Shown piece by piece: positions 8,789 to 15,739 of a stretch of 35,340 bases of DNA (the first letter of the stretch is position 1; each line of letters begins with the position of its first letter). A program made the translations under genes and the position numbers. Source of the stretch: an uncultured Dorea sp. (lineage in GTDB: Bacteria > Bacillota > Clostridia > Lachnospirales > Lachnospiraceae); contig CAJUMF010000036.1 in assembly GCA_910586965.1 (NCBI GenBank), positions 1 through 35,340 of the forward strand, given 5' to 3'. The notes below the pieces were generated by a model. It saw only the letters and a program-made list of their open reading frames with translations. It had not been told where the DNA came from and made no database searches.

Positions 8789-9472
8789 CTATCTCCAATT
8801 ATACTTTTCGGCGCGTTTATTCCAGTAGTAGTTATTCCCGAAAAATGCCGCGGCGGAAAGCATGAATAAAGCTAAAAATATGACCACGCCATTACCCCTC
8901 ACAATGAATATATCTTTCGCCCCAAAGTAGAACAAACCAGCCATATATCCCGCCTCAAAAATCCCACAGCCAATCAATGACAGCCAATGCTTTTTCCGGT
9001 CTGACAGACGGTATGCACATAATCCCCGGATCCTATAGTCTGTAATGTAATCCCATACCATGGACCATATTCCGACAAATAACAAAACAACGGATATGCC
9101 ATAATCCCCCGGCGCGCCCCACATTACCCAAAAAAAGGTGTAAAATCCAAATAACTGCAGCGCCAGGTTCCTCACCGTCAAGACCATGCGCTCCTGCCAG
9201 ACATGCTCTGTCCCTTCTCTCACCAGGCTGTCGCAGAATTCCTTTTCCGGCATCCCCAACGTATCCTTAAAATCAATTCCTTCTATTTCTGCTTCCCGTA
9301 TAGCGCCGATCAGATCCTTTTTTATCACTTCCAGCTCGAAAAGCGAGATATGATAAATTGTCATATACTCAAACATATTCTTCAGCGTCTTAAAGTCCTC
9401 GCCGGAAAGCTGTGCAATCGCATCATTATTTTCCTGAACCAATTTCTGATAATCATTATAAAGCCAATTCAT
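8789..9472 (-). CDS. membrane protein with DUF1048-like N-terminal domain (paralogue 1)
   Basis: About 227 residues, same plan as its downstream paralogue: a soluble helical N-terminal domain (YHISLFELEVIKKDLIGAIREAE, MPEKEFCDSLV), then four membrane segments, ending FFGNNYYWNKRAEKYNWR. An open frame reaches back to 9526, but the ATG at 9472 is preferred. It overlaps the PadR stop as ATGA and follows GAGGAGG, the classic coupled arrangement. Tandem duplication of the gene is evident. Function unknown; co-transcribed with and probably repressed by the PadR protein. Confidence 0.65.
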   Translation of the reverse strand: MNWLYNDYQKLVQENNDAIAQLSGEDFKTLKNMFEYMTIYHISLFELEVIKKDLIGAIREAEIEGIDFKDTLGMPEKEFCDSLVREGTEHVWQERMVLTVRNLALQLFGFYTFFWVMWGAPGDYGISVVLLFVGIWSMVWDYITDYRIRGLCAYRLSDRKKHWLSLIGCGIFEAGYMAGLFYFGAKDIFIVRGNGVVIFLALFMLSAAAFFGNNYYWNKRAEKYNWR

Positions 9473-9798
9473 CTTCCTGCCTCCTCGCTGAATATCCCCT
9501 CTACTGTCTGCCTCACTTCGTCCCATACCTCGTAAAAATCTGCGACGTACTCTTTCCCCGCCTCCGTCAGGTTGTAATACTTCCTCTTGGGTCCTAATGG
9601 GCTGGGCTTGAAAGTCGCCGCGATAAGCCCCTTCTTTTCCAGCCTGAGAAGGAGCGGGTAGAGAGTTCCCTCCTTCACATCTGTAAAACCGTACTGCTGG
9701 AGCTGCTCCACAATCTCATATCCGTAAGTCTCGGACTTATCTATAATCTTTAAGATACAGCCTTCCAGTATTCCTTTCATCATCTGGCTTTTATCCAT
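9469..9798 (-). CDS. PadR-family transcriptional repressor
   Basis: About 109 residues. Winged-helix PadR features are visible: ILEGCILKIIDKSETYGYEIVEQL at the start, EGTLYPLLLRLEKKGLI for the recognition helix, and the wing (GPKRKYYNLTEAGKEY). Short C-terminal helix, as in subfamily 2 PadR proteins. The start at 9798 is preferred over 9834 because it has a GGTGA-type ribosome binding site and matches the usual N-terminal length. It heads an operon with two DUF1048-like membrane proteins and a prepilin-peptidase-like gene. A palindrome within its promoter suggests autoregulation. PadR proteins usually respond to small aromatic or cationic ligands. Confidence 0.88.
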   Translation of the reverse strand: MDKSQMMKGILEGCILKIIDKSETYGYEIVEQLQQYGFTDVKEGTLYPLLLRLEKKGLIAATFKPSPLGPKRKYYNLTEAGKEYVADFYEVWDEVRQTVEGIFSEEAGR

Positions 9799-9847
9799 AT
9801 CATCACCGCCTCTGTTATCTACCTTGCATTGCAATATTCTTAGCTAT

Positions 9848-9875
9848 ATTGTATCACAAGATACCTTTTTGTCAA
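9848..9875 (-). promoter_or_regulatory. padR promoter with embedded palindromic operator
   Basis: On the minus strand, TTGACA (9870-9875) and TACAAT (9848-9853) are separated by 16 bases. A perfect inverted repeat GTATC-N4-GATAC (9851-9864) overlaps the -10 and spacer. Its position would block RNA polymerase, so it is a good candidate PadR autoregulatory site. Confidence 0.7.
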
Positions 9876-9904
9876 TACCTTTAATTATAAATTGCTGGAA
9901 AAAA

Positions 9905-9933
9905 GAAGAAAAAAGGCCGCCACTGCGGCAGCC
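9905..9933 (-). terminator. intrinsic terminator after hicB
   Basis: On the minus strand, GGCTGCC, a 5-base loop and GGCGGCC (one G-T wobble) form a GC-rich stem, followed directly by TTTTTTCTTC. It lies 28 bases past the hicB stop. Confidence 0.85.
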
Positions 9934-9960
9934 ACTAATCATATAGAATATATAAATCTT

Positions 9961-10323
9961 TCATTTTGAATAAACAGCGTCATTTCTTGAAAGAAGGTAC
10001 ACACAATACTGATTCATGCTGATACCCTCTCTTTTAGAGTGTTCCGCCAGCAATCGATGCAAACTGCGAGGTATCCTTAATTTAAACTGTCCGGAATAAT
10101 TTTCCAAATCGTCTGGCTCATTAATTTCAATCCCCTCTTCAAGCGCCGCTTGAATCCATGCTTTCTTAGCATCCTGTGCATTTGCCACCGCGCTTTCTAC
10201 TGTTTCACCGCAGGTAATGCATCCCGGCAGGTCAGGATAAGAAACTACAAATCCGCCTTCATCTTTATCTTCTACTATTTCCATCCGATAAGACATTGCC
10301 ATATAGTCACTCAGCGTTTTCAT
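9961..10323 (-). CDS. hicB: HicB-family antitoxin
   Basis: 120 residues. N-terminal partial RNase H-like fold typical of HicB (GGFVVSYPDLPGCITCGETVESAVANAQDAKKAWI), then a C-terminal ribbon-helix-helix-like region (FKLRIPRSLHRLLAEHSKREGISMNQYCVYLLSR) that binds DNA. It neutralises HicA and represses the operon. The start follows GAGGTGA inside hicA, and the genes overlap by 17 bases. Gene order toxin-antitoxin is usual for hicAB. Confidence 0.92.
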   Translation of the reverse strand: MKTLSDYMAMSYRMEIVEDKDEGGFVVSYPDLPGCITCGETVESAVANAQDAKKAWIQAALEEGIEINEPDDLENYSGQFKLRIPRSLHRLLAEHSKREGISMNQYCVYLLSRNDAVYSK

Positions 10324-10564
10324 TATTTTTCACCTCACTTTCAACAACTTGCTTTACCATCTCAACATAAACTTTCTTAATTGGTTCATGTCTTGGTATC
10401 GTAATGGGATTACACCCTGATTTTCTAAATGTGAAATGACTACTGCCACTCCTTGGCGCACTCATTTCATATCCGTAACTCTCCAACACCTTACGCAATT
10501 CATCAAACCGAATATCTTTTGATAAAGAACAAATACGTGTTAATAGTTTATCCCACTTTGACAT
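10307..10564 (-). CDS. hicA: HicA-family mRNA interferase toxin
   Basis: 85 residues, slightly longer than many HicA proteins (about 60-80). The dsRBD-like core is visible: FDELRKVLESYGYEMSAPR, then the catalytic SSHFTF with H43, and the ITIPRHEPIKK strand and loop. It is expected to cleave mRNA ribosome-independently when HicB is lost. All key residues look intact, so the toxin is probably active. GGAGG lies eight bases before the ATG. Confidence 0.9.
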   Translation of the reverse strand: MSKWDKLLTRICSLSKDIRFDELRKVLESYGYEMSAPRSGSSHFTFRKSGCNPITIPRHEPIKKVYVEMVKQVVESEVKNNENAE

Positions 10565-10584
10565 CTTGAATACCTCCTATCTAT

Positions 10585-10613
10585 ATTATATATGGTGTCA
10601 TATTTGGTGTCAA
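10585..10613 (-). promoter_or_regulatory. hicAB promoter with tandem direct repeat
   Basis: On the minus strand, TTGACA (10608-10613) and TATAAT (10585-10590) are spaced by exactly 17 bases, a consensus promoter. Two direct copies of TGACACCA (the second as TGACACCAT) fall in the -35 and spacer, a plausible HicB operator. Confidence 0.8.
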
Positions 10614-10644
10614 CGCTTCGTATCATTTTAAACAAACATATTCC

Positions 10645-10673
10645 TTGTATCTTTCCCCCTCATATGCTATACT
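10645..10673 (+). promoter_or_regulatory. promoter of the hydE leader
   Basis: TTGTAT (10645-10650) and TATACT (10668-10673) with a 17-base spacer. It would start transcription near 10680, giving a leader of about 155 nt before the terminator at 10805-10832. Confidence 0.55.
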
Positions 10674-10679
10674 CCTCTT

Positions 10680-10832
10680 AAACGTACTGATCACAAAGGG
10701 CATAATCCTGCGTGAAAAGGCGGACAGATTCGAGACTTTATATTTGCCGGAAAGCGCATATCGCAGATAATCCTATCTTTTATATATGCATTCCCGGTTT
10801 AGAACCTGACGCCTGAAACGTCAGGCTTTTTT
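10680..10832 (+). ncRNA. structured leader of hydEGF, possible riboswitch or attenuator
   Basis: The gene-free stretch 10565-10922 holds the hicA promoter, a plus-strand promoter and this leader. Within it TGCG (10709-10712) pairs with CGCA (10755-10758), and GGC (10719-10721) with GCC (10746-10748). These enclose a symmetric purine-rich internal loop (TGAAAA opposite GGAAAG). It ends in an intrinsic terminator about 90 bases before the hydE ATG. The layout fits transcription attenuation controlling hydrogenase maturation, or a separate small RNA. I do not recognise a known riboswitch class. A faint resemblance to the GGGCAtAaCC core of c-di-GMP-I is not convincing. Confidence 0.4.
10805..10832 (+). 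terminator. intrinsic terminator upstream of hydE
   Basis: CCTGACG, a 7-base loop and CGTCAGG are followed by CTTTTTT. An alternative pairing, GCCTGA with TCAGGC, uses the same right arm. It lies between the leader promoter and hydE, so it would stop or attenuate transcription into hydE. Confidence 0.8.
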
Positions 10833-10922
10833 ATGCCCGCCCCGTCATGCTGCCGTAATCCCGGGCTTATGCAGCAAATGCCGCTAAATAATTTGTACAC
10901 TGAGGGTAATTCCAGGAGATTT

Positions 10923-11972
10923 ATGGACAGATATTTTGAACTCATCGACAAACTAAAAAAAGAGCGCACCCTTTCCGCCGCAGAGTGGGCCGCCCTTATC
11001 AAAAACCGCTCGCCAAAGCTTTCTGAATACCTGTTTTCACTGGCGAGAGAAGAGCAGGAGCGTTACTACGGCAAGGACATCTTCCTGCGGGGGCTTATCG
11101 AGTTCTCCAACTATTGCAGGAACGACTGTCTCTACTGCGGCATCCGAAGGAGCAACAAAAAAGCCCGCCGCTACCGCCTTGATGAGGATACTATCCTCTC
11201 CTGCTGCCGCGAAGGGTACGGGCTGGGATTCCGCACCTTTGTCCTCCAGAGCGGCGAAGACGCATCCTTCACCGAGGACCGGCTGGCGAATCTCGTCCGC
11301 AAAATCCGTAAAAATTTTCCGGACTGTGCGATTACCCTTTCCGTCGGAGAATGGAAAAAGGAAAGCTATCAGGCGTTTTTCGACGCAGGAGCTAACCGTT
11401 ACCTTCTGCGCCACGAAACCCGCAATGACGAACACTACGCCATGCTCCACCCCCCGTCACTGCGCGCTGAAAACCGCAGGCAGTGTCTCTGGAATTTAAA
11501 AGAAATCGGCTACCAGGTCGGAACCGGATTCATGGTGGGCGCTCCTTACCAGACGCCGGAATTCCTCGCCGAAGACATGCTTTTCCTGAAGGAGCTGAAT
11601 CCCCAGATGGTGGGCATCGGGCCGTTTATCCCCCACCGGGATACCCCCTTTAAGGAGCAGCCTGCCGGAACGCTTTCGCTAACACTTTTCCTCCTTGGCT
11701 GTATCCGCCTGATGCTGCCGAAGGTTCTCCTTCCCGCCACGACGGCTCTGGGAACCATTCACCCGGAGGGGCGGGAGCTTGGAATCCTTGCCGGAGCCAA
11801 TGTGGTGATGCCGAATCTTTCCCCCAAAAATGTACGGGGAGATTATCTCCTCTACGACAACAAAATCTGCACCGGGGAGGAATCCGCGCAGTGCCGCGAA
11901 AGTCTAGAGCGGAAAATAAATGCCATCGGCTACCGGACGGTAACCGCCAGGGGCGATTCCCTGAACCTCTGA
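10923..11972 (+). CDS. hydE: [FeFe]-hydrogenase maturase HydE, radical SAM
   Basis: 349 residues. The radical SAM motif CRNDCLYC is at C65, C69 and C72. The flanking sequence (FSNYCRNDCLYCGIRRSN) and the YLLRHETRN, LNPQMVGIGPFIPHRDTPF and TTALGTIHPEGRELGILAGANVVMPNLSP blocks are typical of HydE. HydE works with HydG and HydF to build the diiron subcluster of the H-cluster. I chose the ATG at 10923 because the family begins close to the LKKERTLS segment and an AGGAG lies just upstream, though only four bases away. The frame extends to 10833 but that stretch contains leader and terminator sequence. First gene of hydE-hydG-hydF. Confidence 0.95.
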   Translation: MDRYFELIDKLKKERTLSAAEWAALIKNRSPKLSEYLFSLAREEQERYYGKDIFLRGLIEFSNYCRNDCLYCGIRRSNKKARRYRLDEDTILSCCREGYGLGFRTFVLQSGEDASFTEDRLANLVRKIRKNFPDCAITLSVGEWKKESYQAFFDAGANRYLLRHETRNDEHYAMLHPPSLRAENRRQCLWNLKEIGYQVGTGFMVGAPYQTPEFLAEDMLFLKELNPQMVGIGPFIPHRDTPFKEQPAGTLSLTLFLLGCIRLMLPKVLLPATTALGTIHPEGRELGILAGANVVMPNLSPKNVRGDYLLYDNKICTGEESAQCRESLERKINAIGYRTVTARGDSLNL

Positions 11973-12056
11973 TTTCCCGGCCTTTGGGGCAGGAAAACGA
12001 CAGAGTTCATTTTAACAGATAGATATATACATTTTCATTTATTAAGGAGGTACACG

Positions 12057-13478
12057 ATGTACGACGTAAATTCAAAACACGCTGACGATTTTATCAACCA
12101 TGAGGAAATCCTCAACACCCTCGCCTACGCTGACGAGAACAAAGACAATTTAGCGCTTGTTGAATCCATCATAAAAAAGGCGGAAAACCGTAAGGGATTG
12201 ACCCACCGGGAGGCGTCTGTCCTGCTGGCCTGCGACAATCCCGAATTAAACGAAAAAATCTTCCGCCTTGCGGAGCAGATTAAAAAAGATTTCTACGGGA
12301 ACCGCATCGTGCTCTTTGCGCCGTTATACCTTTCCAACTACTGCATCAACGGCTGCACCTACTGCCCGTACCATGCCACAAATAAACACATTCCGCGAAA
12401 GCAGCTATCCCAGGAGGACATCCGCCGGGAGGTTATCGCACTGCAGGATATGGGGCATAAGCGGCTGGCTTTGGAGGCGGGGGAAGACCCGGTACATAAC
12501 ACCATGGAATATTATCTTGACAGCATTAAGACCGTCTATGGCATTAAGCATAAAAACGGCGCAATCCGCCGCGTCAACATTAATATCGCCGCAACCACCG
12601 TCGATAATTACCGTCTGCTCAAGGAGGCGGAGATTGGCACATACATCCTGTTCCAGGAGACCTACCACAAGGAGAGCTATCTGACGCTCCATCCCACCGG
12701 GCCAAAGCATGATTATAACTATCACACGGAGGCTATGGACCGTGCCATGGAAGGCGGTATCGACGATGTAGGAATCGGCGTTCTCTTCGGTCTTGACAAA
12801 TACCGCTATGAATTTGCCGGACTTCTCATGCACGCGGAGCACTTAGAGGCGGCTTTCGGCGTCGGCCCGCACACCATCAGCGTTCCCAGGCTCAGAAATG
12901 CAGACGATATCGATGCAAGTTCCTTTACAAACGGCATTGACGACGATACCTTTGCAAAAATCGTCGCCTGCATCCGCATTGCCGTTCCTTACACCGGCAT
13001 GATCATTTCCACAAGAGAGAGCCAGAAGACGAGAGAACGGGTGCTGCACCTTGGCATCTCCCAGATCAGCGGCGGCTCCAAAACAAGCGTAGGAGGCTAC
13101 TGCGAGCCGGAGCCGGAGGATGAAAAGTCAGAGCAGTTCGATGTCATCGACGGGCGGACTCTGGACGAGGTGGTACACTGGCTGATGGAGATGGATTATA
13201 TCCCAAGTTTCTGTACCGCATGTTACCGGGAAGGCAGGACAGGCGACCGCTTTATGTCGCTGTGCAAAAAAGGACAGATCCAGAACTGCTGCCATCCAAA
13301 TGCGCTGATGACTTTGGAGGAATATCTGATGGATTATGCGTCTCCGGCAACAAAAGCGCTGGGGGATAAGCTGATAGACAAAGAAGTCTTAAATGTGCCG
13401 AATGAAAAGGCACGGCAGATTGTATTGGAAAACCTGCGGCTGATACGGGAAAATAATCGGCGGGATTTCCGCTTTTAA
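12057..13478 (+). CDS. hydG: [FeFe]-hydrogenase maturase HydG, radical SAM tyrosine lyase
   Basis: 473 residues, full family length. The radical SAM motif CINGCTYC is at C96, C100 and C103. A C-terminal CX2CX22C motif (C386, C389, C412) binds the auxiliary cluster that assembles the Fe(CO)(CN)-cysteine synthon from tyrosine. Both sets of cysteines are intact, so the enzyme should be active in supplying CO and cyanide ligands. A strong AAGGAGG lies six bases before the ATG. It is 84 bases after hydE and separated from hydF by a regulator fragment. Confidence 0.97.
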   Translation: MYDVNSKHADDFINHEEILNTLAYADENKDNLALVESIIKKAENRKGLTHREASVLLACDNPELNEKIFRLAEQIKKDFYGNRIVLFAPLYLSNYCINGCTYCPYHATNKHIPRKQLSQEDIRREVIALQDMGHKRLALEAGEDPVHNTMEYYLDSIKTVYGIKHKNGAIRRVNINIAATTVDNYRLLKEAEIGTYILFQETYHKESYLTLHPTGPKHDYNYHTEAMDRAMEGGIDDVGIGVLFGLDKYRYEFAGLLMHAEHLEAAFGVGPHTISVPRLRNADDIDASSFTNGIDDDTFAKIVACIRIAVPYTGMIISTRESQKTRERVLHLGISQISGGSKTSVGGYCEPEPEDEKSEQFDVIDGRTLDEVVHWLMEMDYIPSFCTACYREGRTGDRFMSLCKKGQIQNCCHPNALMTLEEYLMDYASPATKALGDKLIDKEVLNVPNEKARQIVLENLRLIRENNRRDFRF

Positions 13479-13505
13479 AATGGGATGTAAAGATCCAGTA
13501 GTTTA

Positions 13506-14045
13506 ATGCCGGGAAATGCTTTTTCCAAGAATCACCCTATTACTTTGAAAATGGCATTTTTTGCAACAGAGCATAAGAATACATTTCTTGATATTTCACA
13601 TGTAGAAGTGAACATATTTGAATTGATTAGTGCTGGGACAAGAGATCTTCACTCTTTTCTTCGCAATGAATTAATTTCAAAGACGTTATATTTGTGTAAA
13701 GATGTTGAAACATTCGGATCGGGATTAAGAAAAATATATGCGCTCTGTCAAGAAAGCGGAGTTAAAGTTGGGTATATTGACTCCGAAAAGGATTTTACCA
13801 TCGAATTTTCAAGAGTGGATCGAAATATTATGCCACAGGATGACACAATAAATGGCACAATAACGAAATTGGAAAGTGAGATACTTGATTTGCTTAGAAA
13901 AGATGAACACATAACGATTGCCCAATTAGTAAGTTTGTGTGGCAAATCACAGCGAACAATAACAAGGACTCTATCCTCCCTGAAATCAAAACAATTGATT
14001 GAGCGAGTGGGATCGAATAAAAGCGGGATATGGAAAGCAAAGTAG
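13506..14045 (+). pseudogene. truncated AlbA/ATP-binding-type transcriptional regulator fragment
   Basis: The frame of 179 codons matches only the C-terminal end of AlbA_2 (AAA_4)/HATPase_c_4-type regulators. ELISAGTRDLHSFLRNELISKTLYLCKDVETFGSGLRKIYALC corresponds to the family's RNPLIA...EKWGSGI region. It is followed by a winged-helix (ITKLESEILDLLRKDEHITIAQLVSLCGKSQRTITRTLSSLKSKQLIERVG). The N-terminal AlbA DNA-binding domain is absent, the first 50 residues do not match, and no good ribosome binding site precedes the ATG. Base composition is visibly more AT-rich than hydE and hydG. It is probably a decayed remnant of a horizontally acquired gene lodged in the hyd operon. A small functional DNA-binding protein cannot be fully ruled out. 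Confidence 0.65.
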
Positions 14046-14138
14046 AGTAGGCACGGCTTGATAGAATGTGTAAAATGCTTTCTTGCAAAACCGAAAAGTT
14101 ATCTTTGAATGCGTTTATATTTGAAAGGGAGTTTTATT

Positions 14139-15443
14139 ATGGGCTTGAATAGTACGCCTGCTGCGGAGCGGGTTCATATTGGGATTTTCGGGAGGCGCAA
14201 TGCGGGGAAATCCAGTCTGATCAATGCGCTGACGGGGCAGGATTTGGCGATTGTGTCCGAAAAAAAAGGAACGACGACTGACCCTGTGTTAAAAGCTATG
14301 GAGCTGCTGCCGCTGGGCCCTGTGGTGATGATTGATACGCCGGGGCTGGATGACGAGGGGGAGCTTGGGAAACTTCGGGTGCAAAAGGCTTACCAGATAT
14401 TGAATAAGACGGATATCGCCCTGCTGGTTGTGGACGGGTCTGCCGGGATGACGGAGGATGACGCGAAGATTCTGGAAAGGATTAAGGAGAAAAAGATTCC
14501 TTATCTGGTTGTGTTTAATAAGTCCGACCTTCTTTCAGACAGTGACGGTTCTTTCATTAAAGATGGGAATGCAGAAAATATCGGAACAGCTTTTATGCCT
14601 TCAAAGAAATTCATGGAAAACCACCTGACAGGTCTTGGCATCGACGTTGAAGATTTCCTGTGGGTCAGTGCTTTTGATAAAGCGCAGATTCATGAGCTTA
14701 GAGAACGCATTGCGCGTTTGGTTCCCTCAGGCGAGTCTGAGCGGCATATTGTCCGTGACCTGGTCTCGCCTTTGGATTTTGTCGTTCTTGTGGTTCCGAT
14801 TGACAAAGCGGCTCCCAAGGGACGGCTGATCCTGCCGCAGCAGCAGACTATACGAGATCTTTTGGAGGCTGGCGCGGTCTCTATTGTAGTGCGCGAAACA
14901 GAACTTGCGAAAACTCTGAAAAAGCTTGAGAATCCGCCCTCTCTTGTTATCACGGACAGCCAGGCGTTTAAAACGGTGGCAAAGATTGTTCCGGAAAATA
15001 TTCCCCTGACTTCCTTCTCTATCTTATTTGCAAGGTATAAAGGAAACCTTGATACGCTGGTGAAAGGTGCGAGATTTATTGACAGCCTTATGGACGACGA
15101 CACTGTCCTCATCTCGGAGGGGTGTACACACCACCGCCAGTGTGACGATATCGGCACAGTCAAGCTGCCGAACTGGCTCAAGAAATATACGGGGAAAGAG
15201 CTGAACTTTGAATTTACCAGCGGAACGGAATTTCCGCTGGAATTAGACAAGTACCGCCTCATTATCCACTGCGGCGGATGCACGCTTAATGAGCGGGAGA
15301 TGAAATACCGGATGAAATGTGCCGAAGACACCGGGCTGCCTATGACGAATTATGGAACTGCGATTGCGTATATGAATGGGATATTAGAAAGAAGTCTTGA
15401 AGTATTTGAAAAGGCTTTATTGAAAACACCCATGGCTGACTAA
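14139..15443 (+). CDS. hydF: [FeFe]-hydrogenase maturation GTPase HydF
   Basis: 434 residues. The GTPase domain shows the P-loop GRRNAGKSS (18-26), DTPG (66-69) and NKSD. The C-terminal cluster domain has the HydF signature CxHx46CxxC: CTHH, 46 residues on, then HCGGC. HydF is the scaffold on which HydE and HydG products assemble before transfer to the hydrogenase. The start at 14139 fits the family N terminus and follows AAAGGGAG; the frame otherwise extends to 14109. Transcription ends at a bidirectional terminator at 15468-15510. No structural hydrogenase gene is in the window. Confidence 0.95.
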   Translation: MGLNSTPAAERVHIGIFGRRNAGKSSLINALTGQDLAIVSEKKGTTTDPVLKAMELLPLGPVVMIDTPGLDDEGELGKLRVQKAYQILNKTDIALLVVDGSAGMTEDDAKILERIKEKKIPYLVVFNKSDLLSDSDGSFIKDGNAENIGTAFMPSKKFMENHLTGLGIDVEDFLWVSAFDKAQIHELRERIARLVPSGESERHIVRDLVSPLDFVVLVVPIDKAAPKGRLILPQQQTIRDLLEAGAVSIVVRETELAKTLKKLENPPSLVITDSQAFKTVAKIVPENIPLTSFSILFARYKGNLDTLVKGARFIDSLMDDDTVLISEGCTHHRQCDDIGTVKLPNWLKKYTGKELNFEFTSGTEFPLELDKYRLIIHCGGCTLNEREMKYRMKCAEDTGLPMTNYGTAIAYMNGILERSLEVFEKALLKTPMAD

Positions 15444-15467
15444 ATGACAACTCATTACAGTCTCAAG

Positions 15468-15510
15468 AAAACCCTGTCTCACCCTAAATCCCAGGAGCAG
15501 ACGGGGTTTT
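15468..15510. terminator. bidirectional terminator between hydF and relB-like gene
   Basis: AAAACCCTGTCT (15468-15479) pairs with AGACGGGGTTTT (15499-15510), one G-T wobble, giving T-runs on both strands. It serves hydF on the plus strand. On the minus strand it overlaps the last codons of the RelB/DinJ-like gene. Confidence 0.8.
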
Positions 15511-15739
15511 CGTCTACCTCGATAATATCATGCTCTACACCCTTTCCGGCATTGAGCGCCTCCACTCCTCTACGCAAATGTTCCATGTTGCTTTCAGAAT
15601 AAAACGGGTCGATAGATACTTCAAATGGAATCCTTTTTTCTCTTGTCAGTTTCTTTGCAAATATTGTAATGGCAGTAGTCATATTCATTCCCAGTTCTTG
15701 ACATGTTTGTTCCATATTCTTTTTCAATTCTTCATCCAT
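15479..15739 (-). CDS. orphan RelB/DinJ-family antitoxin-like protein
   Basis: 86 residues. The core MDEELKKNMEQTCQELGMNMTTAITIFAKKLTREKRIPFEV matches RelB/DinJ antitoxins (helices of the ribbon-helix-helix domain). The usual N-terminal beta strand (pattern ..VTVRMDEE) is missing: the coding sequence starts at MDEE inside the end of the CPBP gene, and upstream codons in frame do not encode the strand. No RelE/YafQ-type toxin follows; the gene ends at a terminator. It is therefore an orphan, perhaps a relic or a protein with altered DNA binding. It overlaps the CPBP gene by 16 bases and has GGAGG 11 bases before its ATG. Confidence 0.7.
   Translation of the reverse strand: MDEELKKNMEQTCQELGMNMTTAITIFAKKLTREKRIPFEVSIDPFYSESNMEHLRRGVEALNAGKGVEHDIIEVDENPVCSWDLG

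Noticed and set aside
10690..10760. Possible c-di-GMP-I (GEMM) riboswitch, from the GGGCATAATCC and GGAAAG segments
   Set aside because: The GEMM core GGGCAAACC, the GNRA loop helix and the GGACGCAAAGCC segment are not present in order, so the class was not assigned.
14690..15331. 213-codon open frame antisense to hydF
   Set aside because: Ser/Arg-rich translation with no recognisable domain, fully inside hydF, which has all its motifs.
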